DNA of 64,000 nucleotides from contig CALJHC010000017.1 of NCBI GenBank assembly GCA_938075415.1, positions 1 to 64,000 on the forward strand. Reading direction: 5' to 3'. The position numbers and the translations under genes are program-made. Positions 35,521 through 44,975 of this stretch are shown here, piece after piece. Origin of the DNA: an uncultured Rubripirellula sp. GTDB lineage: Bacteria > Planctomycetota > Planctomycetia > Pirellulales > Pirellulaceae. Within the stretch, counting starts at the first letter, position 1. Each line of letters starts with the position of its first letter. Below the pieces are notes generated by a model. It searched no databases and was not told the origin of the DNA. It saw only the letters and a list, made by a program, of their open reading frames with translations.

Positions 35521-37850
35521 GGCTTATCTCCGGGAAGAACGCGGATCTGAATCGGCTCGGACACCACAATGTCCACGATATCCTTTGGCTTCGCTTGATC
35601 GGTCGCCTGGGTCACTCGCTTCTCGGCCTTAGCAACCATGGCCTTGATCTCAGTGAGCGACTTTTTCTTCTGATTGACGAGGTCCGTTATTTCGGACTTT
35701 TCCTCTTCAGTGGCCGTTGCTAGCTGTTTCTCTGCCTCAAGAACTTGATTTTGCAGGTCTGCTTGATTGGTACTCAGATCTGCCAAAAGCTTTTCTGCCT
35801 CCAATACCGCATCAACGTAATAGCGATACTTTGCAACAGCGCCACCGTAGAATGCGATGGTGTGATCGCCGGCCTCTGGTTTGAGCGTAGCAAGGTCCAG
35901 TACAGCCTCTGAATGATCGACGTCCAGCGGTATCTCGATTGAGAATTTTTCAAAACCTTTTCCGAGCGTCTTGGCGGTCATCACTGCACCGGAAAACTCT
36001 GACCGTTTCAGGTGAACGAGAGGAAGCGTCAATTTCTCACCCTGCCTCACTTCCCAAACCTTTTTCTCTCTCGTTGAAATGGTGACCGGGGCAAAAGACG
36101 ATCCACTCACCGAAACCAAAACCTTCTGCAGTAATCGCGGTGCCGGAATCTCCTGCCAATGGTCACGCACCGGCCACGCCATTGATGCCAGTCGACCACG
36201 TCGTTGAACCTCTTTCCCCTCAACCAGGGCTCGACCCACGAAGGAAGCCTCACGGTGACCAGCAGGTGCACCCTCGTCCGCAGTCAGCAGGATCACCCCG
36301 CGACTTTCTCCCTCCGCGATAGTAATTCCGCTTGCCGTCACCCCATCAGGCAATTCGTCAAGAGAAAGGTCTATCGGTCCGGTGAAACCATCTCGACGCA
36401 GCACGACCACCTCAATCGGCATGGTGGATCCATTTCGCAGTGCCAGGGGCTTGGAAACCGCGTTTCGATCACCGTTGCGAAGTCCCATATGCATTGCCCA
36501 ACCAACCAGGGAAAAGTCAGGTGCCGCCTCTCGAACAATTAAACGATAAACATTGCGTGGGTCATTACGCGTTCCTCCAAACAGATCGACCACCCTCAAC
36601 ACATAGGATCCGTCTTCAGGAATTGTTAACTCACCCAGTACATCCGGCGATCCGGCGTTGTACGGCGGCCCGTCGTAGGCGTAGTGGTTGGTCGAAACCT
36701 TGATGGGGCTTGCGATATCATTTAACTCCAGAACATCTTCGTAACCGAGTTGTTCACCATCGCTAGTCACGCGTTGCACCAGTACCGCAACGTCGGTCGG
36801 TCGCCCCATTCTCTCTGACCCAACTTCTATCCACCAAGACTGACCTTTCTTGGCTTCAAATTCATAAAGGTCCACGTCAGCAGCCTCAGCAAAGGCACCA
36901 CCCAAATCACAAGGAAGTGTTATTTGCTGGGCTTGCTTAAATTGATTGTTGGGTTCCTGTTCGCTGATGGATGGACTCGCAGGCAATCCATCCGGGGGCC
37001 AAGAAAAAGCATTGACCGCCGAAACGCTTTCTGGAATCGCCGCCAGAATTTCCGATGTTGCCTCTCGTAATCGCAAGCGAAAGAAAAACTCCGGTCCGCC
37101 CTTGAAAGTCAACTCGTGTACCTTGATCAGGTACTGACCAGTTTCTGGTGCAACGAATTCAATCCGATCACCACGTCGCTCAACAACCAAATCGCGTCCT
37201 TGGTCATCAGCGATGATTAAAACCGCGTTTAATTTTGATTCAATCGATTTCGCTGCGCAATCAACCAGCAAATGCTGGCCTTTCTGACACGCAAATCGGT
37301 AATAGCAAACGGATCTCGCGGGCATGTAAGCGTTGCAGACTGAAGGCACCGTTAATTGCAGTGGTTCCTCTTGCGAAGAACTTGGAACCTCCTGAGTGAC
37401 TTCAGGCAAACTTGAGAGAGTGAAGGCCCGTGGTGAAGAGATTCCCAGTCGTGTCTTCACTCTTGCCTCGACCATTCCAGCAACACAGTCCTCGGGAACA
37501 GTGACTAGAAAGCGATCAGCATCCACCGTTCCATCCTCACCGGTCACTGGCTGGACAATGATTTTAGGATCGGAGAAAAACAATTCCCGGGAACCGTCAA
37601 GGTATTGCCCCGATATTTTCAATTCAACCGTTTTTCCAATGGTGGCCCCCATGGGCATTGTTGTCATCAATCTCGGCATCGGCAAAATAACCGACTGCGC
37701 CTGAACTCGAAAACTGCGGGACTCATAGAACGGAACAATCACGATAGAAAGCATCAAGCTGGAAATCCAAACGCCCTGCTTGAAGCGACACCCCAAGATG
37801 AACAATCGCGACAGTTTCAACACCGTCTTTTCGAACATTGAGTGGATCAT
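35517..37850 (-). CDS. Secreted PPC-domain protein of the DUF1549/DUF1501 operon
   Basis: The 777-residue product has a hydrophobic leader (SSLMLSIVIVPF) and an IPT-like first domain (TVELKISGQYLDGSRELFFSDP). It then has at least two PPC-type beta domains marked by QYLIKVHELTFKGGPEFFFRLRL and AADVDLYEFEAKKGQSWWIEVGSE, followed by a C-terminal coiled coil (about the last 60 residues) rich in Glu, Lys and Ala. It is probably an exported structural or binding partner of the neighbouring proteins. The start is uncertain: 37850 and 37877 are ATG, 37904 is TTG. Confidence 0.78.
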   Translation of the reverse strand: MIHSMFEKTVLKLSRLFILGCRFKQGVWISSLMLSIVIVPFYESRSFRVQAQSVILPMPRLMTTMPMGATIGKTVELKISGQYLDGSRELFFSDPKIIVQPVTGEDGTVDADRFLVTVPEDCVAGMVEARVKTRLGISSPRAFTLSSLPEVTQEVPSSSQEEPLQLTVPSVCNAYMPARSVCYYRFACQKGQHLLVDCAAKSIESKLNAVLIIADDQGRDLVVERRGDRIEFVAPETGQYLIKVHELTFKGGPEFFFRLRLREATSEILAAIPESVSAVNAFSWPPDGLPASPSISEQEPNNQFKQAQQITLPCDLGGAFAEAADVDLYEFEAKKGQSWWIEVGSERMGRPTDVAVLVQRVTSDGEQLGYEDVLELNDIASPIKVSTNHYAYDGPPYNAGSPDVLGELTIPEDGSYVLRVVDLFGGTRNDPRNVYRLIVREAAPDFSLVGWAMHMGLRNGDRNAVSKPLALRNGSTMPIEVVVLRRDGFTGPIDLSLDELPDGVTASGITIAEGESRGVILLTADEGAPAGHREASFVGRALVEGKEVQRRGRLASMAWPVRDHWQEIPAPRLLQKVLVSVSGSSFAPVTISTREKKVWEVRQGEKLTLPLVHLKRSEFSGAVMTAKTLGKGFEKFSIEIPLDVDHSEAVLDLATLKPEAGDHTIAFYGGAVAKYRYYVDAVLEAEKLLADLSTNQADLQNQVLEAEKQLATATEEEKSEITDLVNQKKKSLTEIKAMVAKAEKRVTQATDQAKPKDIVDIVVSEPIQIRVLPGDKP

Positions 37851-38085
37851 TGCTGAAGCTTTCCAGTTCCAAAGCATTAATTGAACGTAGTTTAAAAATA
37901 ACAATCGCTACCAAAATCAAGAATCAAGCCGATGCTTCTAAAAAAACAAACACCCTGCATCATCGGACCACAATTCAGTGAATAAAAGGTCAACGCAACG
38001 AAAGCTGACAACACTAATATCAAATCACGAACCAAACTCATTGAGGCATGAAAACAGATCTCGCCCCCAAGGACAAAAACACAAC

Positions 38086-40311
38086 CTAGTGATTATATAA
38101 AAACTCTTTCGTGTTGATTAAAGCCCATAGCAAATCTTGGAAATTCTCAACTCGCGATACCGTCTCGCTGAGCGGTTTCCCATCATCATCAACGCGAACC
38201 CCTGAAAAATATGCGACTGCCGTTTCCAGCTCCTCGTTCGTTGCATCACGAGAAAAGGCAAGACGATACATCTCATTTATCATGTCCTGCAGCGGACGCT
38301 CTTCATCAGACAGTCGCTTAGCCGTTCCGTCACTCGCACTCAATTTTGCACGAACGTCAGAGGCGTTAATCAGATGTAAACTCTGAGCCAAACTCGCTGC
38401 CTCAACCCGTTCACACTCGCAAACACTTTGATTCTCTGGCCTTCCGAACACCCGAAGAAAAGGCGATGACTTGTTGTAACTATTATCCGGGAGTGAAATC
38501 GCCCTTGTGCCGGGTGGCAAGTTTGCAAAACTCGTCGTACCGCCCGTTAAATCATCAATTGAATCGAGTAACACTTCTGCCTGCAAACGTCGCGGGTAAT
38601 ACCTTGAATAGTTCTGCAGGTCCACTCGGTTGTGCTCGTTGGGTGTCGAACTCAACTGGTACGTGGCTGAGGTGGTGATTGTCTTCACCAGTTTTTTCAA
38701 GTCATAACCACTGGTGACAAAGGATTCAGCAAGAGCACTCAAAAGCTCAGGATTTGACGGTGGATTGGTGTCGCGAATATCGTCTTCAGGCTCTATCAGT
38801 CCTCGACCTAGAAAATGCTTCCAATAACGATTGACCAAGGACTTCGCAAAATAATCGTTGTCAGAACTGCCCAGCCAACTAGCAAGTCGCAGACGCGGGT
38901 CCTCCTCTGGACGAATCAGGCCCACCTCCTCCCCTAATGCTGATGGAGCGATGAGTTTGCCCGTTTTTAAATTCTTTGCTTCAGCCAATCCTCGCTGATG
39001 AAAAATCATATCTTCGCCGCGTGTTCCCGTTGGCTTACGTCCAACCCGTGTAAAGAAAGCGGTCAGTCCATAGTAGTCATCTTGGCTCCATTTCTCGAAG
39101 GGATGATGGTGACATTGAGCACACTGCATTCTTACACCCAGAAAAAGCTGAGCTACATCCTCCATCTGCTGCTTTGGTTCTTTCACTCGCTTGTACCAGG
39201 CAACCGCTGGATTAGCGATCACCGTTCCAGTTGCAGCAAGCAACTCGCGAACCAATTGATCGTAGGGAAGATTGGACAACAGACTGTCTCGAACCCACGC
39301 GTGAAACGCAAAATTCGACGTGATATCACTGGCTTCGTCACGTCGATTCTTTAACAAAGCGGTCCACTTATTCGCAAAAAAATCAGCATAGTGTGGACTC
39401 CGCAACAATTCGTCAATGCATTGCTCGCGCCGGTCAGGGTCTTCATTACTCAGAAATTGATCCAACTCGCTTTGAGTCGGTAACCGCCCCGCAATGTCCA
39501 AGGTGACACGCCGGATGAAAGTTGAATCATCGCATGTCTCTGACGGCGGAATCCCCAATCGGTTTAGATTCGCAAAAACATGTGCGTCAACAAAATGATT
39601 CGTGGGGATGGGAGATTCCACCGAAACGCCCAAGGGAATTGCTCCACGATAAACCGCCACCTTGCTCTGATAGCGAACCATGATGGAAACATTACCGGGC
39701 AGATCATGAGCTTTAACGGCCCCCCGATCATCTACCTCGGCAAGAGCGACCTGATTGGATTCATATAACGCCAAATCCGTCACAGATCGCACCGTACCGT
39801 CGCTGTAATAAGCCGTTGCTTGCAGTTGCTCATTACCACCTCGTATCAAAGTACCTTGCGATGGAACCACCTCGATACGTTCCAACTCCGCAATCAACCC
39901 TCGGTCCCACGAAGTGCCTTGTGCAATCCAGTCACGAAGCACGCGATAACCGTCAGAGTCGCGTGCTAGTCGCACGCCGCCACCATGTGGAACAGCACCA
40001 GTTGCCTTTCGCAGTAAGAGGCTTTGATCCGGAGCCGCGGGAAACAACCGCCTGCCTCTGCCCTCGTTGACGAGGTGGTCATAGTCTTCTGCTGGCTCAA
40101 AACCTAAAAGTGATAATTCGAAACCATTCTGGCCGCCGCCAGCCTTTGCGTGACAAACACCCGCATTGCATCCCGCTTTGGTGAGAACAGGAACAACGTC
40201 ATTTTGGAAATTGACCCCATTCAACTCAGCTCCGTCGATGGCACCACCGTCAGGCATGACCAGCACGACGTAGACCAGAAGAAACAACAAGATCCTGACA
40301 TGGCGAACCAT
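38086..40311 (-). CDS. DUF1549/DUF1553 protein with cytochrome-like N-terminus
   Basis: The 741-residue product has a leader (VRIHLL-type: HVRILLFLLVYVVLVMPDG). A planctomycete cytochrome domain follows (VVPVLTKAGCNAGVCHAKAGG, a CX4CH site), then a BIG2-like Ig region. After that come DUF1549 (RRVTLDIAGRLPTQSELDQFLSNEDPDRREQCIDELLRSPHYADFFANKW, QCAQCHHHPFEKWSQDDYYG with a CxxCH) and DUF1553 (LVNRYWKHFLGRGLIEPEDDIRDTNPPSNPELLSALA, YPRRLQAEVLLDSI, ERVEAASLAQSLHLIN). Proteins of this kind pair with DUF1501 proteins across planctomycetes; function is unknown. The frame extends to 40578. It probably starts the operon with the PPC and DUF1501 genes after a 235-bp gap. Confidence 0.88.
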   Translation of the reverse strand: MVRHVRILLFLLVYVVLVMPDGGAIDGAELNGVNFQNDVVPVLTKAGCNAGVCHAKAGGGQNGFELSLLGFEPAEDYDHLVNEGRGRRLFPAAPDQSLLLRKATGAVPHGGGVRLARDSDGYRVLRDWIAQGTSWDRGLIAELERIEVVPSQGTLIRGGNEQLQATAYYSDGTVRSVTDLALYESNQVALAEVDDRGAVKAHDLPGNVSIMVRYQSKVAVYRGAIPLGVSVESPIPTNHFVDAHVFANLNRLGIPPSETCDDSTFIRRVTLDIAGRLPTQSELDQFLSNEDPDRREQCIDELLRSPHYADFFANKWTALLKNRRDEASDITSNFAFHAWVRDSLLSNLPYDQLVRELLAATGTVIANPAVAWYKRVKEPKQQMEDVAQLFLGVRMQCAQCHHHPFEKWSQDDYYGLTAFFTRVGRKPTGTRGEDMIFHQRGLAEAKNLKTGKLIAPSALGEEVGLIRPEEDPRLRLASWLGSSDNDYFAKSLVNRYWKHFLGRGLIEPEDDIRDTNPPSNPELLSALAESFVTSGYDLKKLVKTITTSATYQLSSTPNEHNRVDLQNYSRYYPRRLQAEVLLDSIDDLTGGTTSFANLPPGTRAISLPDNSYNKSSPFLRVFGRPENQSVCECERVEAASLAQSLHLINASDVRAKLSASDGTAKRLSDEERPLQDMINEMYRLAFSRDATNEELETAVAYFSGVRVDDDGKPLSETVSRVENFQDLLWALINTKEFLYNH

Positions 40312-40893
40312 CAGGGTGTAGCTTGCAAAAACAGCGACCATCGGATTAAAAAAAACATGATCGGCAGCCCCTGGCGTTTTGCCCTGCGATACATGCCATA
40401 AGATGCCGGGGTAAGAAAAACGCTTGATGACGGAATCACTGGGTGGCATCACTTGACTAACCAATTCGGTAAGGAACTCAAGATTTCCATTCATCGCACA
40501 ACATTCATCGGTGACTGATATCGCGAGGGCCAATCGCTGCGACTGACAATCTGACCCCTCAGCGTTGGTGCAACCCACCTAGTTTACTGCCCGTGGAAAC
40601 AAGCGTCCACTTTGCAGTCAGAAAACGGGGTACATCAATAAACCGATCGTAGCGATTCTCCGGGCTGTCGCTAAACAAGCAATAGGTCAGGGACACAATA
40701 ATCTGGCGAGCGTTAACCGCAGGAAACACTGGATTCTTAGCTGGAAACCCAAAAAAACCGCGTGCACACACTCCGAGGAGTTGAGCACGCGGTTCTAAGC
40801 AAAATGAATCAGGGCCAGTCGTGCAGCCCTGATATCATGCAATCTCTCACGGCACTTTCTGGATCCAAGGCACAACCATGTGATCCCAACTGT
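40312..40893. other. Gap holding a terminator
   Basis: The frame of the DUF1549 gene stays open to 40578 but the extension looks non-coding. The intrinsic terminator of the EF-hand gene lies at 40751-40794. Confidence 0.45.
40751..40794 (-). terminator. Intrinsic terminator of the EF-hand gene
   Basis: On the minus strand a 10-bp perfect stem (AACCGCGTGC, 40756-40765, with GCACGCGGTT, 40785-40794) is followed by a run of seven Ts (40751-40757 read in reverse). It lies about 100 bp after the stop at 40894. Confidence 0.85.
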
Positions 40894-41838
40894 TTAATTG
40901 TCGGATCCCGGACGACGGGGGATGTCACCGCCAGGACGCTGACCGGGTCCACCGGGACGCTGGCCGGGTCCACGAGCACCGCCGGGACCATTTCCACCAC
41001 GAGCACCAGCTCCTCCGGCCTCCCTCACTCGCGACATCATATTTTCGAATTCCTCCCGCGAAATTGCAGCATCACTGTTCTGGTCGATCTGACTGAGACG
41101 TCCGGCCATCCTTTCAGGGATTTCGTCTCCCTTCAGCATTCCATCATCATTTGCATCACGTTCCCCAAACATGCGTTCCATGAACCCAGCTCGACCTTCT
41201 GGTCCGCGACCTTCTGGACCATTGGCATCCCGACCCCGGTCACCGCGAGCTTGTGTGTTCCCGCGGAATCCCATGCCCGGACGAAGTTCGTCACCACTTA
41301 ACTTTCCATCACCGTTTCGATCCGCTTTCTTCAAAGAGGCTGAAGCGTTCTCGATCTCTGACTTCGAAATGACACCATCACGATCGGTATCCAACGCAGC
41401 AAGCACAGGGATCATTCGAGTCAACATTGCGGGCGACATTCCCGATTCGCGATTACCAAACCCTGGACCACCTCCGCGTGCACCAGTGTTTCCTGGTCCG
41501 CCAGGTCGAAATCCGCCAGGACGAAAACCTTGAGCTTCAGGTCGCCCACCCTCAGGTCGTCCGCCTTCTGGTCGTCCACCGTCTGGCCGTCCGCCTTCTG
41601 GTCGTCCAGCACCAGGCCGACCGCCTTCGCGGCCCCTCTCGGCTGCGCCTCGATCTTGACGCCCACTGGCATCCCCACGATCGGCATCCCCACGTCGGGC
41701 ATCTCCATCACGGGTCTCTCTGCCCGGTTCACCACGTCCCTGACCTCTTCCCCGATCCCCTTGCGCATTGGCGACTTGAAAAGTGATCAAAGCACCGAAA
41801 ATGAAGGATCCTCGCACCGCGTTTAAGAGAAGTCTCAT
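40894..41838 (-). CDS. Secreted Gly/Arg-rich EF-hand protein
   Basis: The 314-residue product has a signal peptide (LLNAVRGSFIFGALITFQVANA) and a long Gly/Arg/Asp/Glu-rich region (about 27-120) containing six PEGGR-like pentapeptide repeats. Four EF-hand loops follow, DTDRDGVISKSE, DRNGDGKLSGDE, DANDDGMLKGDE and DQNSDAAISREE, of which the last is weakened by Ala. The tail is Gly/Pro/Arg-rich (RPGGPGQRPGG). It is likely an exported calcium-binding protein with disordered flanks; similar EF-hand proteins are frequent in planctomycetes. A clean terminator follows, and a 14-bp hairpin lies in the upstream region. Confidence 0.85.
   Translation of the reverse strand: MRLLLNAVRGSFIFGALITFQVANAQGDRGRGQGRGEPGRETRDGDARRGDADRGDASGRQDRGAAERGREGGRPGAGRPEGGRPDGGRPEGGRPEGGRPEAQGFRPGGFRPGGPGNTGARGGGPGFGNRESGMSPAMLTRMIPVLAALDTDRDGVISKSEIENASASLKKADRNGDGKLSGDELRPGMGFRGNTQARGDRGRDANGPEGRGPEGRAGFMERMFGERDANDDGMLKGDEIPERMAGRLSQIDQNSDAAISREEFENMMSRVREAGGAGARGGNGPGGARGPGQRPGGPGQRPGGDIPRRPGSDN
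41536..41625 (-). repeat. 15-bp coding repeat, six units
   Basis: Six 15-bp units (41536, 41551, 41566, 41581, 41596 and 41611) encode PEGGR-type pentapeptides in the EF-hand protein. Units differ by one to four bases. Confidence 0.85.
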
Positions 41839-41951
41839 GAAACAAACCTCGATTAGATTTCAAAGGGAATGGCAAGATGCCGGAAAACGCAAGCCGCTAG
41901 TAGAAACCAAAGCATGGGAGACACCCCCATCACCCAGCGGACTTCTAACTG

Positions 41952-41986
41952 GTTTCTTGTCCATCATCACTCGATGGACAAGAAAC
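41952..41986. promoter_or_regulatory. 14-bp perfect hairpin upstream of the EF-hand gene
   Basis: GTTTCTTGTCCATC (41952-41965) and GATGGACAAGAAAC (41973-41986) pair perfectly with a 7-nt loop, 114 bp before the EF-hand start. No T-run follows on the minus strand, so a leader structure or a protein site is more likely than a terminator. Confidence 0.5.
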
Positions 41987-42287
41987 GCCAACAAAAAAGA
42001 CGGTTCCACTCCACCACTAGCGAACGTCGCAATGTTGCAGACAGACAAGCAAAATTCATTCAATGAACAAATCTCAAGTCGCGAATCACCAAGAATCAGG
42101 TGTGCATGACTCCTTCACTGAATTTCAGTTGTGCAGTGGAAGAACACCAATTTAAGGTGCGAAGTTTCGGAATTTCTGCACTTTTCCCCCCATTCCCTCC
42201 CCATCGCTTCATGCAAATGGTTTGCAAGAGAGAGAAAAATGCCCCCCATGGTCACATACCCAAAAGGTGGACCTTACAACGGATCCG

Positions 42288-42313
42288 CCTTTTGTAATTC
42301 CCTTTTGTAATTC
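42288..42313. repeat. 13-bp perfect tandem duplication
   Basis: CCTTTTGTAATTC occurs at 42288-42300 and again at 42301-42313. Confidence 0.9.
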
Positions 42314-42610
42314 AAGAGACTGAGCTCATATTCAAAGCAAGCATCGTGTCATCCGAGACCCAAAATGGACAACTCGGCCGGACGCCTCGACGCAAAACCT
42401 GATCCCTGACATGAAAAGCAACCTTCCCGTAACGTCCTAGACCGGGATAAAAACCTCGCCAGCAAAGAGTGGTCAACCCAGATGACAGAGGCAACATGAC
42501 CCCCATAAGGATCGCCAACTGACTTACCCACAACCACTTCCAGAGTAGCAAACGCTCTTGAATCATTCAGATTTCACCGACTCAGTGACAATCCAATTCC
42601 AATGAGGTGG

Positions 42611-44065
42611 CTATTGAATGACGGGGCACACATCAAACCATTCACGACCTTGATCCAGCATCCAAGCTGAGATTTCCTCAGGCCCCCACTGACCGGTGAC
42701 GTATCGATGCAAATCTGGCGCGGCCGGACTGTCCCACGCTGCAATGATTGGATCGATGATTCCCCAAGCCAGTTCCACCTCATCACTGCGTGCAAACAGA
42801 CTGGCGTCTCCATTAAAAGAATCGAGCAACAGACGCTGGTAAGCATCTGGCAGGTCAGCAACGCCTGATATTTTTTGAAAGCTGAAATCCAGGGTACTTG
42901 TACGAGTCTTCATCTCGGAATCAGGCACCTTGGTTTCAAAGTGTAATTGAATCCCCTCAGCTGGCTGTACTTGAATAACAAGTCGGTTACCCAAAGGTTC
43001 TCGCGTCTTATCACCGAACAGGATATGCGGCACTTGCTTGAACTGAATCACAATCTGTGTGGTTCGACATGACATACCCTTACCGCTTCGCAAATAAAAT
43101 GGCACATCTTTCCATCGCCAGTTATCACAATACAGTTTCAACGCGGCGAACGTGGCCGTCTGACTTCCTTTCGGAACACCTTCCTCTTCGAGATATCCCT
43201 CGTACTGGCCCCGCATGGTTTGCGAGGCAAAGTCACCGCCAGCCATTCGACGAACACAATGAAGCACTTTCACTTTTTCGTCTCGGACCAAGCTCGCATC
43301 GTACCTTGCCGGCGGCTCCATCGCCGTGATCATCATCAATTGCAGCAGATGATTTTGAAACATGTCGCGAAGAATTCCTGACTCGTCATAATACCCACCT
43401 CGACGACCAACCACCACTTCTTCGGCCACTGTGATTTGAACATGATCCACGAACTGCCGATTCCAGATTGGCTCAAAAATACTGTTAGCAAACCGAAGAG
43501 CAAAAATATTCTGAACCGTCTCTTTGCCCAAGTAATGATCGATTCGATAGATCTGATCCTCTCGAAACACCTCGTGAATTGACTCGTTCAATCGTTTCGC
43601 CGAGGGCAAATCCGTACCAAACGGTTTCTCGATAATGACTCGCCGATACCCTCGACGATCGTCGGCTAACCCGGCAGCTCCAAGCTGCTGGATTGCCTCG
43701 GCGTAAAGCTGTGGCATTGTCGAGAGATAATAGACCCGACCAGAATCAGGTCCCGGCTCGATCTTTGAGAGCAAATCGGCCAATGCCCTGAAGGAATCGG
43801 CATCGGTGATGTCACCAGGCTGATAATAAATCTGCTTCGCAAACTCTCCCCAGGCAATCGCATTAAACTGGTCGCCAGTGAATTCCCTTGTAGTCTCACA
43901 AAGCATTTCTCGCCAACGATCGTGGCTGTAAGGGCTTCTTGATACCCCAATGACTCGGGCCCCCTTGGGTAGACGCCCCTTCATGAACAATTGAAACAAA
44001 GCTGGAATAAGCTTTCGACTCGTTAAGTCACCCGACGCGCCAAAAATAACAATGGTCTCAGACAT
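42611..44065 (-). CDS. zwf: Glucose-6-phosphate dehydrogenase
   Basis: The 484-residue enzyme oxidises glucose 6-phosphate to 6-phosphogluconolactone, opening the pentose-phosphate or Entner-Doudoroff route. The NADP site is VIFGASGDLTSRKLIPALFQL. The active-site motif RIDHYLGKETVQNIFALRFAN carries the catalytic Asp-His-Tyr-Leu-Gly-Lys set, and FEPIWNRQFVDHVQITVAEE and VPFYLRSGKGM follow. Length is normal. No gnd, pgl or opcA partner is adjacent; the gene stands alone. Confidence 0.96.
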   Translation of the reverse strand: MSETIVIFGASGDLTSRKLIPALFQLFMKGRLPKGARVIGVSRSPYSHDRWREMLCETTREFTGDQFNAIAWGEFAKQIYYQPGDITDADSFRALADLLSKIEPGPDSGRVYYLSTMPQLYAEAIQQLGAAGLADDRRGYRRVIIEKPFGTDLPSAKRLNESIHEVFREDQIYRIDHYLGKETVQNIFALRFANSIFEPIWNRQFVDHVQITVAEEVVVGRRGGYYDESGILRDMFQNHLLQLMMITAMEPPARYDASLVRDEKVKVLHCVRRMAGGDFASQTMRGQYEGYLEEEGVPKGSQTATFAALKLYCDNWRWKDVPFYLRSGKGMSCRTTQIVIQFKQVPHILFGDKTREPLGNRLVIQVQPAEGIQLHFETKVPDSEMKTRTSTLDFSFQKISGVADLPDAYQRLLLDSFNGDASLFARSDEVELAWGIIDPIIAAWDSPAAPDLHRYVTGQWGPEEISAWMLDQGREWFDVCPVIQ

Positions 44066-44438
44066 TCCAGCCGTTGCCTCGAATCATGGGTCTTTGCACA
44101 TCTCGCTTCAAACTGTGCGTCTTCTCTGTATCCTAGAGAAACCGGTGCTGCACGACGAGGCCAGCACCCAGAAAGAATCCCGTTACCAGTCAACAGCCCC
44201 TCACGCAGGTAGTCGATCCACCCATTCACTGACATTGAAAATCCATGCCTATACACCGTCAACTGTCAGAGAACGATGCCTCTGCAAAACTCTTTTGAAG
44301 CTTTGAATCAGTTCAGAAGATTGCCGCGACATCACGGGGTGAATTGAGAATGTCCGGATGGAACGGAAAACGACTGACGCAAAAATATATCCATTCCCTG
44401 AGCAAGCACTGCTTTGACTTCACGGTTGACAATCAACC
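44066..44438. other. Intergenic gap
   Basis: Nothing recognised in 373 bp between zwf and the rhodanese gene. Confidence 0.35.
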
Positions 44439-44975
44439 TCAGACGTCACAATCTCGCACTTGATTCCAAGGCATCTTCGCCAACATTGTCCCCATCATGC
44501 ACGAGTCAGTAATCCCGGCGAACATAAGACCAGCACCCACAAAGGCCGACAACGCGATGAAACTTTCATTCACAAAGAATCCAAGGACGGCGCCCGAGAA
44601 AACGAGAAATCCGGCGGTGATCCGAACCTGCCTTTCCAATGAGATTGCTTTCTTACCTCGGTTGACAGGAAAACTCGCTGCATCCCACGCTAGCACACCA
44701 CCCTCAACATTGACCACTTTCTCGTAACCCGCCTCGATGAACTTTTCACACGCTTTGCCACCACGTGTCCCAGAACGGCAAATCATATAAAGCGGAATAG
44801 CCTCCGCGTCTCCGAGCGACCCAATAACGGCTTCGGGGTCCAAGGTATCAAGTGGAATATTTTTGGAACCGGCAACATGCATCTCGCGAAATTCCACCGG
44901 TGTTCGAACATCAATCAATTCGATGTCGCAATTCGCTGATTTTGCCGCCAAAGCCTCGGGTGTAATCGTTTCCAC
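44439..44975 (-). CDS. Membrane-anchored rhodanese (YgaP-like)
   Basis: The 178-residue product has an N-terminal rhodanese domain with LIDVRTPVEFREMHVAGSKNIPL and the active-site loop ICRSGTRGG (Cys66). Two C-terminal membrane helices (VRITAGFLVFSGAVLGFFV and FIALSAFVGAGLMFAGITD) of the DUF2892 type follow. This is the layout of YgaP, a membrane sulfurtransferase. The start is GTG 44975, with a GAGAGG element about 9 nt upstream. The downstream CMMGTMLAKMPWN tail is a usual family end. Confidence 0.9.
   Translation of the reverse strand: METITPEALAAKSANCDIELIDVRTPVEFREMHVAGSKNIPLDTLDPEAVIGSLGDAEAIPLYMICRSGTRGGKACEKFIEAGYEKVVNVEGGVLAWDAASFPVNRGKKAISLERQVRITAGFLVFSGAVLGFFVNESFIALSAFVGAGLMFAGITDSCMMGTMLAKMPWNQVRDCDV

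Larger units (their letters stand above)
41839..42610. other. Gap between zwf and the EF-hand gene
   Basis: Non-coding to my reading. It holds a strong hairpin at 41952-41986 and a 13-bp duplication at 42288-42313. Confidence 0.5.

Noticed and set aside
37877-37904. Longer start of the PPC-domain gene
   Set aside because: Possible, but 37850 places the hydrophobic leader at a more usual distance; left as uncertain.
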